NCBI GenBank assembly: GCA_052324925.1
Contig: JBQPRE010000006.1
Origin: Flavimobilis sp052324925
Lineage (GTDB): Bacteria > Actinomycetota > Actinomycetes > Actinomycetales > Cellulomonadaceae
DNA length: 64,000 nucleotides
Strand: one strand, 5' to 3'
The notes beneath the pieces were generated by a model that saw only the letters and a list, made by a program, of their open reading frames with translations, was not told where the DNA came from and did no database searches. Shown here piece by piece: positions 44,297-55,300 of the stretch (positions within the stretch are counted from its first letter, which is position 1; each line of letters opens with the position of its first letter). Position numbers and translations under genes: made by a program.

Positions 44297-44706
44297 CAGC
44301 GCCCCTCCCCTCGGTGCGTCGTGTCGTCCGGTTCTGCATCGAGCTCCGCAACACGCTCCGCCGCGCGATCCTCGTACTCCTCGACGAGCCTGCGCTGCGC
44401 ATCTTCAGCCTCAACCTCTTCACGCGAGCGGATGCGACGGTCGTCGTCGGACTCCGTGGCAGCGAACCGCGCGATCGTCACCGAGCCCACGAACCCCACC
44501 ATCGCGAGGACGACGAGGATCGGCAACGTATCCGTCCGGTGGCTCCACGCCGCCTCGAGCGCGATGACCGCGACAAGGGTCGCGGTGAGGACGTCGAGCG
44601 CGATCGTCCGGTCGAGCATCGACGGACCACGCTCGACACGCACGACCGCGAGCGCCGCCCCGACGAGCAGCATGGCCGCGGCAACCCCGACGACGATCGT
44701 GTTCAT
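44296..44706 (-). CDS. mrpF: Mrp antiporter subunit F
   Basis: A 136-residue subunit. Three membrane segments (about 1-22, 33-52 and 60-80); ERGPSMLDRTIALDVLTATL is the conserved loop. The C-terminal tail of about 50 residues (from ESDDDRRIRSREEVEAEDAQ) is acidic and likely a helix. Usual MrpF length is about 90. It shares one base with mrpG and four with mrpE. Confidence 0.93.
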   Translation of the reverse strand: MNTIVVGVAAAMLLVGAALAVVRVERGPSMLDRTIALDVLTATLVAVIALEAAWSHRTDTLPILVVLAMVGFVGSVTIARFAATESDDDRRIRSREEVEAEDAQRRLVEEYEDRAAERVAELDAEPDDTTHRGEGR

Positions 44707-45307
44707 GAGCCCTCCCCGGGGCGCGTCGGCCGTGGCGTCACGGGAGTTCGCACAGACCAGCGTCCGGCCGCCGCGAGCCCCGCTCGGACGAGCTCCTCGT
44801 CAGACGCGAGCGCGTACAGAACGTGCGCCTCGAGGTCGAGCACGTCCTGTCGGACCTGATCCTCGCCGCCCGAAGCCGCAAGGTCGAGCACGTGCAGGTA
44901 GAGCATGCCCGTGATGCGCTGAGCCTCGACGACGAGCGTGCCTGGCACGAGCGTCGAGAGCTCAGCCGTCACCGTGAGGTAGAGGTCCGCCGGGTTGCGC
45001 AGGCGAACGCCGACGACAGCGCCATGCACCTTCGTGCGTGGCGACAATGCCTGCCACGCGACCTGGAACGACGCGACGACGAGCGACCTGAGGAACAGGC
45101 CAGTGAGGCGCAGGAGGTGCCACGGACGCAACCGGATCGGCAGATGCATCGACGGCAGCGGGAACACGAGCGTGACGACGACACCCACGACGAGCCCGCC
45201 GAGCACGTTCGCCCACGTGACCTCGCCCCACAGGAACATCCACACGATCGCGAGCCACAGGACCGTCGGCCACTGCGTGACGAGAGTGCGTCTGCGTGCG
45301 TGCGGGT

Positions 45308-45311
<4 letters not shown>
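44703..45311 (-). CDS. mrpE: Mrp antiporter subunit E
   Basis: A 202-residue subunit with two or three membrane segments near the N-terminus (WPTVLWLAIVWMFLWGEVTW, NVLGGLVVGVVVTLVFPLP) and a soluble domain with NPADLYLTVTAELSTLVPGT and VLDLAASGGEDQVRQDVLDL, the MrpE signature region. Needed for antiporter assembly. Overlaps mrpD and mrpF by four bases each. Confidence 0.92.
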
Positions 45312-46923
<1,612 letters not shown>

Positions 46924-46927
<4 letters not shown>

Positions 46928-47466
46928 GCGTCACCCTCCTGCTGCGCGTCACCGGTCGCGGGCTCCGCAGCCTCGGGCAGCATGACCGCAGGGTGCTCCT
47001 CGTCGTCGTGGATCGTCTCGTCTCGGGTCACCGCAGCATCCTCGTCGAGGGTCTCGCCCGAGTCGGCCGAGTCGGCGTCCTCGTACGCGGGCGCGTTCGC
47101 GGCAGCCTTGTGCGCGACGCGGCGGTCCTCGAGGTCATCCTGGACCTCGTCGTGCCCGTTGAGCTGCCACGAGCGGTACGCCATCGACATGACGAAGCCG
47201 ACCATGCCGAGGGCGATGACGATCGCGGTGAGGACCATCGCCTGGGGCAGCGGGTCGCTCATCTCGGACGGCTCGGCCGCGCCGATGATCGGCGCCTTGC
47301 CGGCGCGCCCGGACGCGACCATGAAGAGCAGGTTCACTCCGTTGCCGAGCATGAGCACACCGAGCATGACGCGCGACAGCGACCGCTCGAGCAGCAGATA
47401 GACGCCCGCGGTCACGAGCACGCCGATGGCGATGACGAGCGCGAGCGAGGGGGCCATGTCGATCAT
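46924..47466 (-). CDS. mrpC: Mrp antiporter subunit C
   Basis: A 180-residue NuoK-like subunit. Three membrane segments in residues 1-100; LERSLSRVMLGVLMLGNGVN and LPQAMVLTAIVIALGMVGFV are the family signatures. The C-terminal 75 residues are strongly acidic (QDDLEDRRVAHKA, then AYEDADSADSGETLDEDAA), where typical MrpC has about 115 residues. Overlaps mrpA's stop and mrpD's start by four bases. Confidence 0.94.
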
Positions 47467-50400
47467 CGGGCGCCTCCGTCGGTGTCGTGCGGACGCAGGC
47501 CGGCCGCGTCGAGCGCCGAGCGCACCGAGCGTGCGTCCTCGAGAACCGCGGCGGCGCCGTAGGTGCCGTCGGAGTCGCGGGGTGCGGTGTCGGTCTGACG
47601 GTCGATCTCAGCCCCGAGCGACCGCAGGATGTCGAGGACGAGGCCGATGACGACGAGGAAGACCCCGAGGTCGAAGAACACGGACGTCACGAGCTTGACG
47701 TGGCCGAGCAGGGGGAGGTCAGCCGCGACGATGAAGCTCTGCAGCGGCTCACCGCCGAACAGCACGGGCACGAGCCCCACACCCACCGAGAAGAAGAGTC
47801 CCGACCCGAGGAGCAGACCCGGATGCACCGGGATCGCCTCGCCGAGCTCGTAACGACCGCCCGCGAGGTACCGGATGATGAGCGCGATCCCCGTGACAAG
47901 GCCGGCCGCGAAGCCGCCGCCGGGCGCGTTGTGGCCCGAGAACAGCAGGAACGCTGCGAAGACGATCATCGAGTGGAAGAGCAGCCGGGTCGCGACCTCG
48001 AAGACGACCGAGCGGCGGCGCGGCGACAAGGTGCGTCCGCCACGCAGCCAGACGCTTGCGCGCGCCGCACGGTCGACCAACGTCTGAGGGGCCGTGCCGC
48101 GCAGCTGCGGGACCGTGGGGAGGTTCCCGAGCGCCTCGTCGACCTGCTGCGGGTCGAGCGCGCCACCGACCCGCGGCGCGCGAGGCGCGCGCAGGATCTC
48201 GCCGCTGCGGCGACGCAGGAAGACGAGGCTTGCGACGCCCGTCGCCGCGACGAGGAGAACCGAGATCTCGCCCATCGTGTCCCACGCACGCGTGTCGACG
48301 AGGACGACGTTGACGATGTTGCGCCCGCCGCCGTAGACGTAGACCTCTTCGGGGAAGTCGACCGAGACCGGCTCGTGGATGCGTGCGCCGGGCACCGTGA
48401 GCGCCAGAGCGGACACGGTCACCCCGACCGCGACCGCGACCGCGAGGCGCACGAACCGAGAACCCGCGAGCGGCCTGTCGGAGAAGTACGCGGGCAGGCG
48501 GCGCAGCGCGAGCACGAAGACAACGAGCGTGATCGTCTCGACGAGCACCTGCGTGAGAGCAAGGTCGGGCGCCCCGTACAGCATGAAGAGCACGGCGGTG
48601 CCGTAGCCCGTCACCCCGACGAGCAGGACGGCCTTGAGACGTCGTCGGGCGCGTGCGGCGAGCACCGCCGCAACCACCGTGACACCCACGACGAGCACCT
48701 GACCCGCGCTCGAGGACACCATGACCTCGTCGGGCCACGAGCCCGACGCGATGAGCACCCCACCGACCGCGATGACGAGCGTGCCCAGGATGATGCCGAG
48801 GTAGAGGGGCAGCGAGCCACGCTGCGTGACCGAGGTGACGTCCGCCGCAAAGTCGTCGAGGCGGCGCATGAAGCGCCGGTAGACACGCTCAGCCTCGGGC
48901 ACGCGCGGGACGCGCGCCTGCAGCGACTCGACGCGGCGCCTGCCCACGAACAGCAGCGAGCCGACCGCGACGATCGCGACCGTGGACCACAGCGCGGGCC
49001 CGAACCCGCCCCACAACGTGAGGTGTCCCGCCTCGCCCGCGGGGTAGAGCGCCGCGTGCGGCGCGAGCAGGTCTTCGCCCAGGTGCGGGACGAGTGCCGC
49101 GCCGAGCCCGAGAACCGCGAGCAAGAGCGGCGGCCACACGAGGAGACGCGACTGCACGTGGATCTGCTGCGGGTCGATCTGGCTGACGTCGACCTCGGGC
49201 GCGGCAGCCTCGCCGGGGGCGACGGGGCGCGGCGCAGGCGCTGCGCACGCCAGCTTCGACGCGAACGCACCCCACCAGAAGCGCAGCCCGTACGCGAACG
49301 TGAGCATCGAGCCGACGACGACCGCGGCGAGCACGACGGTCGACATCCAGGGCTCCCCGCCGGGCAGACCGTCGTGCACGAGCGACTCGAGCGCGGCCTC
49401 CTTGGCGACGTAGCCCGCCAACGGCGGCAGGCCGATCATCGAGGCGGTCGCGAGACCACCAGCCGTCGCGGTGAGGGGGAGCTTGCGACCCACCCCCGTG
49501 AGCCGGCGCAGGTCACGCGTGCCCGTCGCGGCGTCGACGACACCCGTGACAAGGAACAACGCTGCCTTGAACATCGCGTGCGCGCCGATCATCGCGAGGC
49601 CCGCGAGCGCAGCGGAGCGGGAGCCGAGCCCGACGAGCAGGATGATGAGGCCGAGCTGGGAGACGGTGCCGAACGCGAGGATGAGCTTGAGGTCGTTCTG
49701 CCGCAGCGCCCGGTACCCGCCGAGGAGCAGCGTCCCGGCGCCGAGGACGATGATCGTCACGCGCCACGCGTCAAGGTCGGAGAAGCCGGGTGCGAGACGC
49801 GCCACGAGGTAGACGCCAGCCTTGACCATGGCTGCGGCGTGCAGGTAGGCCGACACGGGCGTCGGCGCGGCCATGGCCCCGGGCAGCCAGAAGTGGAACG
49901 GCAGCAGAGCCGACTTTGTCACGGCGCCGACGAGCATGAGGACGACGGCCACCGTGACGATCGTGCCCGTCGGCGACGCGGCGATCACCTCGGAGAGCAG
50001 GTACGTCCCCGCGCTCTCGCCGAGCAGGACGATGCCCGCGAGCATCGCGAGGCCGCCGAAGGTCGTGACGACGAGCGCCTGCATCGCGGCGCGACGTGAG
50101 GCCTTGCGGTCCGCGTAGTGGCCGATGAGCAGGTAGGAGAAGACGGTCGTCAGCTCCCAGAAAATGAACAGCAGGAGCATGTCGTCGGCGGTGACGAGGC
50201 CGACCATGGCCCCGGCGAACGCCGTGAGGACTCCGGCGAAGCGGCCCAAGCCCTGAGCATTCGCCGAGAAGTACGCCGAGCAGTAGATGAGGACAACCGC
50301 TCCGACGCCACCGGAGATGAGCAGGAGGAACCACGAGAGGGTGTCCATGCGGAACGCGAGGTCGACGCCGAGTGCGTCGATCCAGGGCGTGACGCTCTCG

Positions 50401-50561
50401 GGGTGCTCGCCCGACATGACCCGCCCCGTCCACGACAGCGCGTAGATCGCGGCCGACGCGGGGGCCAGCGCGAGGACGAGGAAGGCCTTGCGGCCGAGGA
50501 GCTTGACGAGGGCGGGCGCAGCAAGGGCCATCACGAGGTGGGCGATGAGCAGCTGCGGCAC
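47463..50561 (-). CDS. mrpA: Mrp antiporter subunit A with fused MrpB domain
   Basis: A 1032-residue membrane protein. The N-terminal two-thirds is the NuoL-like MrpA: FIFWELTTVFSYLLIGHYAD with the essential Glu, TKSALLPFHFWLPGAMAAP, VSAYLHAAAMVKAGVYL. Next comes the MrpA-specific C-terminal part (GAPDLALTQVLVETITLVVF near residue 700), and from about residue 850 an MrpB domain (FSGHNAPGGGFAAGLVTG, DLGVFLVVIGLVLDIL). No separate mrpB is needed. The GTG at 50561 is chosen because the first membrane helix begins directly after it; no better start with a ribosome site was seen. First gene of the operon; TAAACT (complement of 50645-50650) may be its -10. Confidence 0.94.
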   Translation of the reverse strand: MPQLLIAHLVMALAAPALVKLLGRKAFLVLALAPASAAIYALSWTGRVMSGEHPESVTPWIDALGVDLAFRMDTLSWFLLLISGGVGAVVLIYCSAYFSANAQGLGRFAGVLTAFAGAMVGLVTADDMLLLFIFWELTTVFSYLLIGHYADRKASRRAAMQALVVTTFGGLAMLAGIVLLGESAGTYLLSEVIAASPTGTIVTVAVVLMLVGAVTKSALLPFHFWLPGAMAAPTPVSAYLHAAAMVKAGVYLVARLAPGFSDLDAWRVTIIVLGAGTLLLGGYRALRQNDLKLILAFGTVSQLGLIILLVGLGSRSAALAGLAMIGAHAMFKAALFLVTGVVDAATGTRDLRRLTGVGRKLPLTATAGGLATASMIGLPPLAGYVAKEAALESLVHDGLPGGEPWMSTVVLAAVVVGSMLTFAYGLRFWWGAFASKLACAAPAPRPVAPGEAAAPEVDVSQIDPQQIHVQSRLLVWPPLLLAVLGLGAALVPHLGEDLLAPHAALYPAGEAGHLTLWGGFGPALWSTVAIVAVGSLLFVGRRRVESLQARVPRVPEAERVYRRFMRRLDDFAADVTSVTQRGSLPLYLGIILGTLVIAVGGVLIASGSWPDEVMVSSSAGQVLVVGVTVVAAVLAARARRRLKAVLLVGVTGYGTAVLFMLYGAPDLALTQVLVETITLVVFVLALRRLPAYFSDRPLAGSRFVRLAVAVAVGVTVSALALTVPGARIHEPVSVDFPEEVYVYGGGRNIVNVVLVDTRAWDTMGEISVLLVAATGVASLVFLRRRSGEILRAPRAPRVGGALDPQQVDEALGNLPTVPQLRGTAPQTLVDRAARASVWLRGGRTLSPRRRSVVFEVATRLLFHSMIVFAAFLLFSGHNAPGGGFAAGLVTGIALIIRYLAGGRYELGEAIPVHPGLLLGSGLFFSVGVGLVPVLFGGEPLQSFIVAADLPLLGHVKLVTSVFFDLGVFLVVIGLVLDILRSLGAEIDRQTDTAPRDSDGTYGAAAVLEDARSVRSALDAAGLRPHDTDGGAR

Positions 50562-50889
50562 GTCCGTGTCCGTCCGTCGGGGGCGGGAGGCGGTCGGCAC
50601 CCCGATGACAACGCACGCAGGCGGCCGACCGGGGAACTGAGCCGAGTTTACCAACCGTGTGCCTCCCCCAGAGCCGTCCGTGGTGTGGCGCAGGCCGTGT
50701 TCGCTCCTAGGAGACTCGCGCGCGCCCGGCACCCTCGTCCGCACCGCCCACCGGCCCTCGTTCTCACACGTCGGCCACGCATCGCGTGCGCGAAAGGTTG
50801 CCTCGGCGCAACAGAGCCGCACCCGGGGCCGAAACATCCCACGCCTAGCGTCGGAGCGTCCCGACCCGCACCCGACCGCGGAGGCCTCC
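50562..50889. other. Divergent control region, mrpA and narK
   Basis: 328 bases with no gene. It holds TAAACT on the minus strand (50645-50650) as a possible mrpA -10 and the GlnR-like site and -10 of narK (50797-50851). Confidence 0.7.
50797..50851 (+). promoter_or_regulatory. GlnR-like operator and -10 of narK-nas
   Basis: GTTGC-N6-GCAAC (50797-50812), 18 bases, GAAAC (50831-50835), ten bases, TAGCGT -10 (50846-50851). It resembles the GlnR site pattern gTnAC-n6-GaAAC with a second half-site. The nirB promoter at 56589-56643 has the same elements at identical distances. Leader about 30 bases with GGAGG before the narK ATG. Confidence 0.7.
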
Positions 50890-52326
50890 ATGACGCACGA
50901 ACCACTCGCGCCCGCACCGATGTCGACCGCGTCCCGTCCCGAGGGGGTGTCGCCCGACGAGATCTCCCTCGCCCGAGCAACCACCCCCGACAGCTGGGCA
51001 GGCACGCCCCTCGGCGCGGGCGTCACCCGCCGCCCGGGCCGGTGGCTCGACGGCTGGAACCCCGAGAACTCCGCGCAGTGGATCGCGGTCGGGCGCTCAG
51101 CTGCCCGCCGCAACCTCGCCGCGTCGGTCTACGCGGAGTTCCTCGGCTTCGTCGTCTGGGCACTGTGGAGCGTCGTCGTCCCCCTTCTTCCCGCCGCGGG
51201 ATTCACGCTCACGGTCGACCAGATGTTCTGGCTCATCGCGGTCCCGAGCCTCGTCGGCGCCACCCTGCGGATCCCGTACACGTTCGCCGTGCCCGTCTTC
51301 GGTGGCCGCACGTGGACGACCATCTCGGCGCTGCTCCTGCTCGTCCCGCTCGTCGCACTCGTCGTCGTCGTGCAGGATCCGACGACGTCGTTCGGCACGT
51401 TGCTCGTCGTCGCGGCCCTCGCGGGCGTCGGCGGGGGCAACTTCGCCAGCTCGATGGCGAACATCTCGTTCTTCTACCCCGAGGCCGCCAAGGGCCGGGC
51501 GCTCGGCCTCAACGCCGCGGGCGGCAACCTCGGCACGGCGGCCGTGCAGCTCGTCGTCCCGCTCGTCGTCGTCGGCGCGGCAGGCGTGCACCTCGAACGC
51601 GCGGGCCTGCTCATCGTCCCACTCGTCCTCATCGCAGCCGTGCTCGCGTGGCGCACGATGGACAACCTCACGGGCACGCGCTCAGACATGCGCTCGTACG
51701 CGGTCGCGGCCACGCGCCACCACACGTGGCTCATCTCAGTGATCTACGTCGGCACGTTCGGCTCGTTCATCGGCTTCGCCAGCGTGTTCCCGACGGTTCT
51801 GGCGACCACGTTCCCCGACGTCACCGTCTCGATCGCCTTCCTCGGCGCGCTCGTCGGGTCGGTTGCCCGGCCGCTGGGCGGGATGCTTGCGGACCGCGTG
51901 GGCGGCGCTCGCGTCACTCTCGTGGCGTTCGCTGTCATGGCAGGCGGCGTCCTGGGCGCGATCGGCGCGCTGCGCTCGGCGTCGTTCACCGGGTTCCTCG
52001 GCTCGTTCCTCGTGCTCTTCGTCGCGACGGGCGTTGGAAACGGTTCGGTGTACCGCATGATTCCGGCGGTGTTCCGCACCGGGGCAACCGACGACGCCGA
52101 TCGCGCCCAGCGCGCCCGCATCGCGGCCGGATGCCTCGGCATCGCGGGGGCCGTCGGTGCCTTCGGCGGATTCCTCGTGCCTCGCGGGTTCGCCTCGTCG
52201 ACGGCCGCGACGGGCGGGATCGAGGCAGCGCTGTGGGTGGTCGTCGGGGCCTACGCGGTGCTCGCGGCGCTCACGTGGACCGTGTACGCGCGGCGCGGCA
52301 CACGGCTGGGCGCGGCGGGCGTCTGA
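50890..52326 (+). CDS. narK: NarK-type nitrate/nitrite transporter (MFS)
   Basis: A 478-residue twelve-helix major facilitator protein. The nitrate signature is visible in helices 5 and 11: GVGGGNFASSMANISFFYP and FVATGVGNGSVYRMIPAVF, plus RIPYTFAVPVFGGRTW near residue 115. A long cytosolic N-terminal tail (about 1-75) with WNPENSAQWIAVGRSAARRN comes first. The ATG at 50890 has GGAGG five bases upstream. Directly followed by the nitrate reductase ATG with no gap, so the two are one transcript. Its role is nitrate import, perhaps with nitrite export. Confidence 0.95.
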   Translation: MTHEPLAPAPMSTASRPEGVSPDEISLARATTPDSWAGTPLGAGVTRRPGRWLDGWNPENSAQWIAVGRSAARRNLAASVYAEFLGFVVWALWSVVVPLLPAAGFTLTVDQMFWLIAVPSLVGATLRIPYTFAVPVFGGRTWTTISALLLLVPLVALVVVVQDPTTSFGTLLVVAALAGVGGGNFASSMANISFFYPEAAKGRALGLNAAGGNLGTAAVQLVVPLVVVGAAGVHLERAGLLIVPLVLIAAVLAWRTMDNLTGTRSDMRSYAVAATRHHTWLISVIYVGTFGSFIGFASVFPTVLATTFPDVTVSIAFLGALVGSVARPLGGMLADRVGGARVTLVAFAVMAGGVLGAIGALRSASFTGFLGSFLVLFVATGVGNGSVYRMIPAVFRTGATDDADRAQRARIAAGCLGIAGAVGAFGGFLVPRGFASSTAATGGIEAALWVVVGAYAVLAALTWTVYARRGTRLGAAGV

Positions 52327-55300
52327 ATGCGGGTCGCATCGACTCCGGTCCCCGGGGCCCTCGACCCGGGGACCGGGGCTGTGAGTGAGGTCAGCACGAG
52401 CCCGACCGCGGGCCTCGCAGGCGTCGGGGCTGCGGGCGCACGCCCGGGCACCGACAGCGTGCGAACCGTGTGCGGATACTGCGGCGTCGGCTGCGGAATC
52501 ATCCTCGAGGTCCACGAGGACGCCGACGGAACACGCACGCCGACGTCCTCGCGCGGGGACTCCGCGCACCCCGCCAACCGAGGCCGCCTGTGCACGAAGG
52601 GCGCGACAACGCTCGACGTCGTCGTCGCGGGCGGTCGGGCCACGAGCGCCCTCGTGCGCCCCCAACGCGACGCCGAGCTCGCACCTGCACCGCTCGCGCA
52701 CACGATCGAGCTCGTTGCGCGCCGCTTCACCGAGATCGTGGCCGAGCACGGCCCTGACGCGGTTGCGCTCTACGTCTCGGGACAGATGAGCATCGAGGCG
52801 CAGTACCTCGCGAACAAGTTCGCCAAGGGGGCGCTGCGCACGCGGTGGATCGAGTCGAACTCTCGCCTGTGCATGGCGAGCGCCGGCACCGGGTACAAGC
52901 TCTCGCTCGGCTCGGATGCCCCGCCCGGGTCGTACGACGACATCGACGCGGCCGACCTGTTCGTCGTCGTCGGCGCGAACATGGCCGACTGCCACCCCAT
53001 CCTCTTCCTGCGCATGCTCGACCGCGTCAAGGCGGGCGCGCGGCTCGTCGTCATCGACCCGCGCTTCACGGCGACGGCCGCGAAGGCCGACATCCACCTC
53101 GCCGTGCGACCCGGAACCGACATCGCACTGCTCAACGGGCTCGCACGGCTCGTTGCTGAGGCAGGCGGGCTCGACGAGGAGTTCCTCGCGGAGCACACGG
53201 AGGGCCGCGACGATCTCGAAGCGTTGCTCGCGGACTATCCGCCGAGCGAGGTCGAGCGGCTCACGGGCATCCCCGAGGAGCAGGTACGCGCGGTCGCCGA
53301 CCTCATCGTCGTCGCACGCGGCCGGTGGGTGTCGTGCTGGACGATGGGCCTCAACCAGTCCGTCCACGGCACCTGGTCGACGAACGCACTCATCAACCTT
53401 CATCTCCTCACGGGTGCGATCTGCCGCCCCGGCGCGGGGCCGTTCTCTCTCACGGGCCAGCCCAACGCGATGGGAGGCCGAGAGATGGGCTATATGGGAC
53501 CGGGCCTGCCCGGGCAGCGCAGCGCCCTCGACGCGGCCGACCGGGCGTTCGTCGAACGCGCCTGGGACCTCCCTGCGGGGACGATCCGCGCGGAGTCCTC
53601 GGGCCGCGGAACCGTCGAGCTCTTCGAGCGTCTCGCCGAGGGCGAGGTGCGGGCCGCATGGATCATCTGCACGAACCCGGTCGCGTCGATGGGCAATCGC
53701 GACACCGTGCTGCGAGGTCTCGCTGCGGCCGAGCTCGTCGTCGTGCAGGACGCGTTTGCGGACACGGACACGACGCGGCACGCTGACGTCGTCCTGCCCG
53801 CCGCGCTGTGGTCAGAGGCCGACGGGGTCATGGTGAACTCCGAGCGCAACCTCACCCTGGCGCGCGGCGCCCTGCAGGCGCCCGGCGACGCGCTTGCGGA
53901 CTGGGAGCTCATTGCGCACCTGGCACGTGCCATGGGCTTCACCGGCTTCGACCATGCGTCGTCGCACGAGGTCTTCGAGGAGCTGCGTCTGTTCTCCAAC
54001 CCCGCGACGGGCTACGACCTGCGCGGGATCACGTACGAACGCCTGCGCGAGGGACCCGTCCAGTGGCCGGCCGCGCCCGGCGGGCCACGCCGCAATCCCG
54101 TGCGGTACCTCAACGACGGCGTGCACTCCCCCGTTCTCACCCACCCCGACGGGACGCGTCCGCGGCTGCGGTTCGCGACGCCGTCGGGCCGGGCACGCCT
54201 GTGGGCTCGGCCGCACGTCCCCGCGGCCGAGCTGCCCGACGACGACTACCCGTTCGTCCTCACGACCGGCCGCGTGCAGCACCAGTGGCACACGATGACG
54301 AAGACGGGCCGCGTCGCCAAGCTCAACCGGCTCGCACCCGCGCCCTTCGTCGAGGTCAACCCCGCCGACGCGGAGCGTCTCGGCCTGGCCGCAGGCGACA
54401 GCCTTGAGCTCACCTCGCGCCGGGGCCACGCCGTTCTGCCCGCAACGATCACCGATCGAGTGCCGCCCGGCTGCGTGTTCGCGCCGATTCACTGGAACGA
54501 CCTTGCGGGTCCGGACCTCGCGATCAACGCGGTGACGAACGACGCCGTCGACCCGCTGTCGTTCCAGCCCGAGCTCAAGGTGTGCGCCGTTGCGCTCACG
54601 GTCGTCCCGGCGGCCGTTCCCGCCGCTCGGGTCCCCGCCGGGCGGGCGCTCGCGGCACCGCTGACGCCCGAGGAGTCACAGTGGGTCGACGGGATGATCG
54701 AGAGCGCCTTCGCGGGCGACGACGCGCGCGCGGGGGCCCGGCCGCTCACAGTGGTGTGGTCCTCGCAGACGGGGACCGCCGAGGACCTCGCGGGCCACGT
54801 CGCGGCGCGGCTCACGGCCGCGGGCCACACCCCCCGCCTCGTCGGCGCGGGAACCACGCGTCGTGACGCCTTGCCACGCGAAGGCGACCTGCTCATCGTC
54901 ACGAGCACGTTCGGTGACGGTGAGGCCCCCGACGACGGGGTCGAGCTGTGGGAGTCGCTCATCGACCCGGCGGCGCGTCGGCTCGAGGGCACACGCTTCG
55001 CGGTCCTCGCCCTCGGGGATGCGTCCTTCGATCGGTTCTGCGGGCACGGTCGTCGGCTCGACCACCGCCTCGCGGAGCTCGGCGCACAGCGGCTGACCGC
55101 GCGCGCCGACACGGAGGCGGGCGACGACGACCTCGTCGATGAGTGGCTCGCGCAGGTGTGCGCGGCGCTTGCGGCGGAGTCCGCGAGCGCGCGGAGACCG
55201 GGCACGGGGGCGTCGGGCGCGGGGGTGTCGGGCACCGCCGCCCCGGAGGCGGGGGCGTCGGGTACGAGCCCGTCGCGCCCCGCTGTCTCCTCACGCTCCG

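Noticed and set aside
47487..50099. An 870-codon plus-strand frame opposite mrpA
   Set aside because: Composition is almost only Arg, Glu, Asp, Ala and His, with no hydrophobic core; it is the shadow of mrpA codons.
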